IMG/VR virus record: IMGVR_UViG_3300042866_002779
Coordinates: 1-47,712 of that record
Direction: 5' to 3' (one strand)
Source of the DNA: a virus
DNA: 47,712 nucleotides
This document shows positions 1 through 8,100 of this stretch, piece after piece. Each line of letters begins with the position of its first letter. Within the stretch, counting starts at the first letter, position 1. The notes below the pieces were generated by a model, which saw only the letters and a program-made list of their open reading frames with translations, made no database searches and was not told where the DNA came from. Position numbers and translations under genes: made by a program.

Positions 1-2007
1 TTTGGTGCACCAATTTCGGCAAACCCAGGTCTTGTACATAAACCATATCGAGATTCATGGGACATTGAACGCGCATATCGCGAGGGCATGTCCAAAATCA
101 CCTGGGTAAACAGGTGTATTGATGCAATTGCCGGTAATCAGGCACGACTGCCAGTGATTCTTCGAAAAGATAATTCCAACAAGGGCGAGATAATAGTTGG
201 TAAAGAAGCAAATCGCTCCACGTTGCTCGAGCTACTAAACACAAGAGCCAACGTTGGAGAAAATAGTTTTATCTTTAGATATAGGCTTTCTGCACAGCTT
301 CTTCTTGGTACGCGCGGAGCATTTATTGAGAAAATACGCGGAAGAGACGGCGGAATAATCGCCCTTAATCTTCTACCACCACAGGCAACGGCGCCAATCC
401 CTCATCCGAAAACATTTGTTTCCGGCTATGAAGTTGCCATGCCCTACGGAGAAAAGGTAATACTTAAGCCAGAAGATGTTTGCTGGATTCGCCGTCCACA
501 CCCACTTGACCCATATCTGTCACTTACTCCGCTCGAGGCTGCTGGTGTAGCTATTGAAATTGAAAATCTTGCGAAGCTCTACAACAGAAACTATCTCCTT
601 AATGACGGCCGTCCTGGCGGCTTGCTTGTAGTCCGTGGAGAAATAGATGAAGACGATAAAGAAGAATTAAAGAGCAGGTTCCGTGGTAACCTATCCAAGA
701 CTGGACATACAACAGTAATCGCAGCAGACGATGGCGTTGATTTTGTTGACACATCAGCGAGCCCGCGCGATGCCGCGTATATCCAGATGCGCCAAGTTAC
801 GAAAGAAGAAATTCTTGCTGCATTCGGTGTGCCGGAATCAGTAATAGGAAACGCAGCTGGAAGAACATTCAGCAATGCTGCGGAAGAAATACGTGTCTTC
901 TGGATGGAAACAATGTTGCCGCACCTAGAACCGATTGCGCGAGCACTTGATGAGTTGGACGATAAAAACTATGTCGACTTCGATACGAGCGAAGTTCCAA
1001 TTCTTCAGTTGTACAAGCAAGAGCGCGATAGATATTTGCTTACAGAGTTTCAGGCTGGATTGATAAGCGGAAACGAATACCGAATTGGTTCCTCAAGAAA
1101 AGAAGTTGAGTCCGACCTTGCTGACTCACTCCTCGCTAATCCAAACTTAATTCCGATTGCGAATACAAAGAAGAAGATGGACGAGAACGCTGCAATGGTC
1201 CCTGGTGCAGCCCCAGGTATGCCTGGAGCCCCCGGTATGCCACCAATTCCTGGAATGCCGCCAATGCCAGGTCAGGCCCCACCGATGGAAAACATCCCCC
1301 TTGACCCGAACACGATGCAGGGTGCAATGGCCGAGGTTACACAAACAGGCGAGCTTGCTCAAAGTACACTCCCGCCAGAAGCAGCCGCATTACAAACTGG
1401 AGCTGCACCAACTCCACCTGGAGCGCTCACCGCAGAAAGCGGCGAGATGCAGTACAAATCAGCTGAGCCAGCTGTCGAAGACAGAACAGAAACTTCAATT
1501 GAGCGTTGGTCGGAAATACTTTCACGAGGAATTGAGAGAATTCTGGAAAGACAGCAACGAGTTGTACTGGAAAAGTCTGGTGGAAGCAAGGCAAGAAAAG
1601 GGCTCATGGCTGGAACGCTTGACATCGATTCAATACTCTCGATTGACTCATGGAATAAGCAATTTGAAGATGACCTAAAGCCAGTTGTTTCCGCGATTAT
1701 CAATGACTCGCATGAATCAAAACGCGAAAGAATGCATGTAAAGGGTTTGTCGCCAAGAGCTATACCGCCTCTAGATTTCTTGAGAGCTGTTGATTCACAC
1801 GTTGCAAATATCAAAAAAATAAATGAGCAGACAGCCTTTAACATCAATGAAATAATGCTTAAATCGTTTGTTTATTCTGACGAAGAGCGAAGATTTTCAT
1901 CCTTCAGACAAGAGCTAATTGAAATGTATGCAAATCTTCTTGCAAAAGAACATGTCGAAATTGCTGAAGAAGAGACACGCCGAGCCTGGAACTTCGCTCA
2001 GTTCTAA
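1..2007 (+). CDS. HK97-family portal protein (5' end outside window)
   Basis: The dodecameric portal forms the DNA entry and exit channel at one capsid vertex and docks the terminase. The frame is already open at base 1, so the true start lies upstream. An internal ATG at 88 is probably not the start, because the 29 codons before it read naturally into the protein. Seen in the sequence are portal-like segments: NRCIDAIAG near the start, a stretch around GTRGAFIEK, the LDPYLSLTPLEAA segment, the RPGGLLVV strand and the KEEILAAFGVPESVIGNA segment typical of HK97-type portals. The C-terminal third is unusual: a Pro/Gly/Met-rich linker (about 1195-1290) followed by a helical charged tail. The polyprotein that begins with the prohead protease lies 106 bases downstream, the usual portal-protease order. 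Family assignment is secure; the role of the tail is unknown. Confidence 0.9.
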   Translation, partial: FGAPISANPGLVHKPYRDSWDIERAYREGMSKITWVNRCIDAIAGNQARLPVILRKDNSNKGEIIVGKEANRSTLLELLNTRANVGENSFIFRYRLSAQLLLGTRGAFIEKIRGRDGGIIALNLLPPQATAPIPHPKTFVSGYEVAMPYGEKVILKPEDVCWIRRPHPLDPYLSLTPLEAAGVAIEIENLAKLYNRNYLLNDGRPGGLLVVRGEIDEDDKEELKSRFRGNLSKTGHTTVIAADDGVDFVDTSASPRDAAYIQMRQVTKEEILAAFGVPESVIGNAAGRTFSNAAEEIRVFWMETMLPHLEPIARALDELDDKNYVDFDTSEVPILQLYKQERDRYLLTEFQAGLISGNEYRIGSSRKEVESDLADSLLANPNLIPIANTKKKMDENAAMVPGAAPGMPGAPGMPPIPGMPPMPGQAPPMENIPLDPNTMQGAMAEVTQTGELAQSTLPPEAAALQTGAAPTPPGALTAESGEMQYKSAEPAVEDRTETSIERWSEILSRGIERILERQQRVVLEKSGGSKARKGLMAGTLDIDSILSIDSWNKQFEDDLKPVVSAIINDSHESKRERMHVKGLSPRAIPPLDFLRAVDSHVANIKKINEQTAFNINEIMLKSFVYSDEERRFSSFRQELIEMYANLLAKEHVEIAEEETRRAWNFAQF

Positions 2008-2025
2008 CTATTTCACTAAATAGTT
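2006..2025 (+). terminator. Small hairpin at the portal stop codon
   Basis: An 8-bp perfect stem (AACTATTT, 4-base loop, AAATAGTT) overlaps the portal stop codon. It is AT-rich and lacks a clear T tract afterwards. It may be a weak terminator, an RNA processing site or an mRNA 3'-end stabiliser rather than a strong intrinsic terminator. Confidence 0.3.
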
Positions 2026-2053
2026 TCTGTAAAAGAAAAGCAATTCTCAATAC

Positions 2054-2087
2054 TTGCACTGCAGATTTATCTGGTCGTTTATTATCT
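2054..2087 (+). promoter_or_regulatory. Possible promoter for polyprotein 1
   Basis: A TTGCAC box (2054-2059) is followed by an AT-rich stretch ending in TTATCT (2082-2087). The spacing is longer than the consensus 17 bases if TTATCT is the -10 box; TTTATT at 2078 gives 18. The same TTGCAC box occurs upstream of the major capsid gene. Evidence is weak and based on motif appearance only. Confidence 0.25.
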
Positions 2088-2113
2088 ATTGAGTCTTAGT
2101 GAAAGCGAATTAA

Positions 2114-5100
2114 ATGACCACTGACCACTTTGAATACAAGTCGACATCCCTTGGCTCCGCTTCACAGAAAGCCGGCTCCGTCAATCTCGATGAGATGCAA
2201 GGAATTGTTGAGTGCTTTGTAGCTGGAATCGGCAATAAAGACTCTGTTGGTGATATTTGCGCAAGTGGTGCTTTTACGAAGAGTCTTCAGCGCCGCAAGC
2301 CGCGTGTTGTGTGGGGCCATAACTGGAATGACCCAATCGGCAAAGTACTCGAAATTTACGAGGTGCCACCGTCTGACCCACGCCTACCACTAAAAATGAA
2401 GATTGCCGGAATCGGCGGATTATTTGCAAAAGTTCAATTCAATCTTCAGTCAGAAAAGGGCCGCGAAGCTTTCACGATGGTTGCTTTCTTTGGAGAAGAA
2501 CAAGAATGGTCGATTGGATATAAAACCCTGCGCGCACAGTATGACCAGAAGTCTCAGGCAAACGTAATCTACGAGTTGGAGCTTTATGAAGTGTCTCCAG
2601 TTCTTCATGGAGCCAATCAACTGACTGGCACAATTTCCGTGAAGACAGATGACCCATACGGCGAAGATAGCTCCGTAATGATGATGGATGATGAAAAGCC
2701 GAACAAGTTGGAAATTGAAAAGCAACTCTCAGGAATGCTTGGCGCAAAAATATCGCTCATGGAAATGGACGACGAAAATCTGACATTTGCTCGTCGTGTG
2801 GCTGACGGTTCAGTTAAGAGATTCAAGTGTGGCTGGAGTCGAACGGGTGGTCGAATGATGTTCGGCCCGCCAGAAGAAATAGTGATGCAGAGACCGTCCG
2901 CACCACAAACAGCACCAATGATGGTTCCGCCAAATGAGCCAAGAAGAATGGTCCGCCCACAGCAGATGCCATCAATGCCAATAGCTGTCAAGCCAGGCAT
3001 GGAGGGTGTTGTTGTTGTTCCGCTCCCTGCAGTTCAGTACGAAGAGGGCAATAACAAGCCAATAGATAAGAACAACCTCGATAAAGAGGAAGCGGACCTG
3101 CGTGACGCTTTGCTAAAAATTGTAAAACGCCACGGCAAGTTCAACGAAGACAAAGATGGTGTGTGGGCTGGATATAAACCGGCTTCAGAAAATCCCATCG
3201 CATCAATCGGGGTCAAGTGTGCAAATTGCGTGTTCTTCCAAAATGATGGGTCATGCAAGATTGTTGATATGGACATCGAACCAGAAGGCAAATGTCGTTT
3301 TGCAGTAATTCCAAAAGGCGTTGTCAATGTCGATGGAATTGCTAAAAAGGAATACGAAATTGAAGAAGACGCAAATTTCGATGAAGCTATTGAAGACCTA
3401 GAAGTTAAGTACCCTGGCGAGTTTGTCATGGCCATGCTTCGCGGAGCGGTAGGTAAGAGAAAAAAGAAGCGTAGCAAATTTAAATCACTTTCTGAATTTG
3501 GCAAAGATGACAACTCATTCGATGAGCAATACTGCATTCCGCTTCACCCAAATGACGCGTTCCGTGTCAAGCAAGAAATTGACCCAATTCTCGATTACTA
3601 CATGGTTGATGCAGAAGTGGATATTGATGGAATCGTTCTCAAATCCGGGGTTAGTTTAGATTTTATTGAAGCAGTCGATAACGCTCTGGAAAACATAAAA
3701 AAAAAATTTCTAGATAGCTCTGAGTTTGAGTCAAAAGCGATTGGCCGAAGACTAGGAAGCTACGTTGGCAGCAGACTCATTGATAGACCATCAATCGGTG
3801 GCCGTCGAGACAGAAGAAATCGCCGTGGCGACATTGACATGCCAACCGGCGGAACACCAGGAAATCGACGACCAACGGGGAGCGACTTCGACCCCGACAA
3901 CGATGGCTGGGTAGATGAAGGAACAACACGACCCCGCTTCGTCGGCGTGCAAGATGCAAAACCGGCAACACCGTCAAAACCCTTCTCTTCTGGAGCTGAG
4001 AAACGCTCACGATTTAATACTTCACGTCACGGTCTTGGAAAAGAAACCGAGAGTAAGTTTGGTGTCGCACCAGATGAACAGGCAAGACGAGAAGCATTTG
4101 ACAAGACTGCACAGGAATGGGTTGATAAGGGCTTCGGCTGGGAGGAAGTGCCTCGCTACCAAACAGACAATACACGTTCCGCAGAGTTCTTAAGAGGGCG
4201 CGAGCTTGGGTACAACCAAGCAAGAAGAGCATGGCAAGGCGACGACAAGAAGCGCCCAGCAAAATTCAACGAAAAAGCAAAGAGCGGACAGGCGTATCAA
4301 GAGTGGTATTACGATTTTGTTCGCACACTAGGCACATACCTCGATGCAACAAATAAGTATTTTGCCGGAAAAGACAAAAAGGACAAGAATAAAAATTATG
4401 TTGGCGAAGACGGCGAGAGCCAGTTTCTTAAAGGACTTGATAGTGCGCTACGCAGCGAAGTCTATGAGCGTCGCCCGTCAACTGGAACATGGGACCCAAA
4501 CGATAAAGAGACTCTTGCTCGCTGGATGAACTCATATGGGTTCGACGGTGCAAGCCCAAACAAGCCAGATAGAAAACTCTCATCCGGAAGACTTCCTGCG
4601 CTCGATGACGATTTCGACCCAGATAATCCCTACGGCGACGACAACCTTCCATTCGATGAGAGCGGAACTGATACATACGACAGAATTATTAGAGATTTCC
4701 TCGGCGAAGAAATGCCACGTCCAAAACGAGGGAAAATCGCTCCACCAGAAAAGAACCCAGAAGACTATACAGACCAGGATATTTACGAAGAGCGCATGAA
4801 TGGCGTATCCATTGAGGATATGGCCAAAAAACTTGGTGTAACAAGAACGGAGGTGCGCCAGGCAGAACAAAGATACATGTCCGAGATTCGAAGAGGCAGT
4901 GCATCGCGTGCTGCCGAGAGCGCGCCAAGACTTTCTAGTGGATTTGAGAATTTCCTAAAAAAGCCAGAAAACAAGCGCACTCGTCGTGAAAAGCAAGACT
5001 ACTTAGGACCACTCTGGGAATACAGGGATGGCCAGACACTGTCATCTGGAAAAGATGAAAATCAAGAAGCAGATGCAGCTCGTATTAAAGACATGTACCA

Positions 5101-8100
5101 GCAAATGGGTGAAGCAATTATTGCTGCGCTTGATGAGATATTAAAGGACCCAAGCAAAGCTGGCCAGTGGCAAGTGCCTTGGCGCTCGCCAGAGTTGTAC
5201 GGTCGAAATCCAACAAGAAGAAATCGTATTTATCAAGGCATGAATCAATTGATTCTTTCCCAGGTCGCATCAAAGCGCAAATACAAAACAAATCGTTGGG
5301 CTGGACGTTCGCAGTGGCGTGAGTTGAATAAGAAAGCAAAACCAAAACCAGGAGAAATTGGTGTCAATATCCTCGTTCCGTTTGACATAAAAAATGATGA
5401 CGGAATTCGTACTGGTGAAAAGGGTTTCAAAATTGAAACAGTATTCAACGCCGACCAAATGGACGGACTGCCAGCATGGGTCTACGAAGTCAAAGAAACA
5501 GAAAAACTTGATGCGGCACAACGACTTGAAGACATTGAAAATGTAATCAAAGAAATTGGTCCTAGATACAGGGAACAGGGAGTCAGTGCATTCTACGACC
5601 CAAACGATGACACGATAAATGTTCCTCCATTTGAGAACTTTATTGAACCAATTGCTTTCTATGGAACAGTTCTGCATGAAATTATTCACTGGACAGCCCA
5701 TCCATCGCGACTAAAGAGAGACCTAAGCGGCAGAATGAAGGGCACCCCAGAACAGAGAAAGAAATACGCATTTGAAGAACTCATCGCAGAAATCGGTGCT
5801 TCATTTGCGATGGGATTCCTCGGTGTAGAGCCTCAAATACGCGAGGACCATATTCAGTACCTAGCGTTCTGGCGCAAAGCACTGCAGGACGACCCAAGCT
5901 CAATCCGTCGTGCAATTGAAGGCGGACAGCAGGCTGTTGACTACATTATGAATAAGTCAGCAACGCTGCGCAAGCGCGCTGGTGTTCCAGACAGCGAACG
6001 CAAGGGTAAAGAAGACTACACAATTGAAGCGCCAATCGTTGGTCGAATCACTATCCCAATTCCAAAGAAAAAGCCAGTTGTCGGCACACCAACACCAGAA
6101 AACAAAGTACGTCAACGCGTGCGTGTTCGTGGACAAGGTCCATCTGCAGTAAAAACTATCCTTGAGGACTACGAGAATAATCGTCTTTCAAGCGGCATAA
6201 CCGGATTCGTTATCAAGGACGAAGAAGGCAACACGTATAACCAAATTAACAAGCGTCTTTCTTCTGGCCGCGGACCAATTGTTGGCGCCAAGGACCCTAA
6301 GCGCAAGATTGAGCGAACTGAGGGTTCGTTCATGGAAATGTTTGGAATGAAGTTTGAGCCGACTGATGAACAAAAAGACGTTATGGACACAGTTGCACAC
6401 TTCACAAAAACTGGTGAAGGTGGATTGGTTGCTGTTCGCGCAGGAGCCGGAGCAGGTAAAACCACCACACTTGAACAATCTGTTATTCGTATGGCCAAGG
6501 AATCTCCGGAGTCACAGTTTTATTACATAACATTCAATAAGAAAAATGCTTCAGAAGCAGCACGTAGAATGCCTGACAACACAGGAAGCTCTTCGATTAA
6601 CCAATTGGCATACTGGTCCCTATTGCTCGAAGACAGGCCAGGAATTTCTCCAGAGTTCAAAGAGAAACTAAAAAAGATAGGCATTGGCGCCGGCAACGAG
6701 TACTACTCATCAGCAAACCCTAAATCAACAAGACAAACGTCTGCAGAGGGATATGGTGGAAAAACTGTCGATACAACAGGATTGAAAAAAGCTGGATTCA
6801 GAACTTTGGGATACGTTTCGTTTGAAACAACAAGCGGTGGTCGCGACGTAGCGAGACACTACGATTTCGGCACGAAATACCCAGACGGACTCACCCACGA
6901 AGGGGTGGAGCTGACTGCTGACGATTATGGTCTTGTTCTCATCAACGCCCTTACTCGTTATTCACAGAGTGATGATGATGTGCTTAGTGAAAAACATTTC
7001 AAGCTTCGTCCACACGAAATTGAAAGAAATAAGCAACTTGCCGAGTCTGGCGACCCAATCGACCCTGCCGAAACAGCATTCGACCAGATACCACAAGAGT
7101 GGGTTGACCTAGCACTCAAAATGTGGTCTGACACGCTCGACCCGAAGAGCAATGTACTGCCCAATTACGACCAGCAAGTAAAGATTTGGGCTATGCAAAA
7201 ACCAAATCTGCGTACAGACGCTGGAATGGTTGGTCACGGCACAAGAAAAGTGAAAGATGCAAGAGCACAGGACAAAAAACTTGACCCAGGCTCAATAGTC
7301 CAAGTTGATGGTGTGGATTATGTCTACACAGGTGGTGGAGCACGCGCCGGATTGCGTCGCCGATATGCAACGGAAGATAAGCCCATTTCGACTTTCTTCT
7401 TTGACGAAGCTCAGGACGTAAACCCAGTTCTCCAAAAGGTGATTGAAGACAATATTGCGAATAATAATCTTGCAATAGTCATGGTCGGTGACCCACGGCA
7501 ATCAATTTATGGATTCCGTGGTTCATCTGACTCATTCGCTCGACTCAATCCAGATTTCAACTTAACGTTGACTGACTCATTCAGATACGGAAAGACAGTT
7601 GCGTTCCTTGGAAACTTGATGCTTGGTCGTGGAAACATGACCGACAGGCAGGGTGGGATTGATGAGGTTTCTGCGGACTACAAGTTGTTTGGCCGACTTC
7701 AGGATGTGGTTTCTCATGACTTCAATCTTGGAACACTCACCGGAAATGATTTGCGTAAGAAACTTGATTCAATACAAAAGAAATACGGAATTTCTGGTCC
7801 AGACGGACAGTCACTGGCAGATATGCCAGAAAAAGAGAGAAATGAGCTACTGGACAAGGCTCGTGGTTACATCGTTCCAGAATCGGAAGGAATCCTCTAC
7901 CGTCAGATACCAACAAGCGCAGATGGTACGTGGGCATATATTTCTTATTCAAACAAAAACACCCTTACAGCTGCCTTGGAATTCATCGGAGCGCATCCAG
8001 ACAAAATCGTTGGATTGCCTGCCGAAAAATACAGAGACATGGTTGAATTCCTACGCCACTATCAGTTTGTCCTCCGTCCTGTTGGGACACGACCACGCGA

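Noticed and set aside
88-90. ATG at 88 as the portal start.
   Set aside because: The frame is open to base 1 with plausible protein sequence, no ribosome-binding site is seen, and portals usually have more N-terminal sequence.
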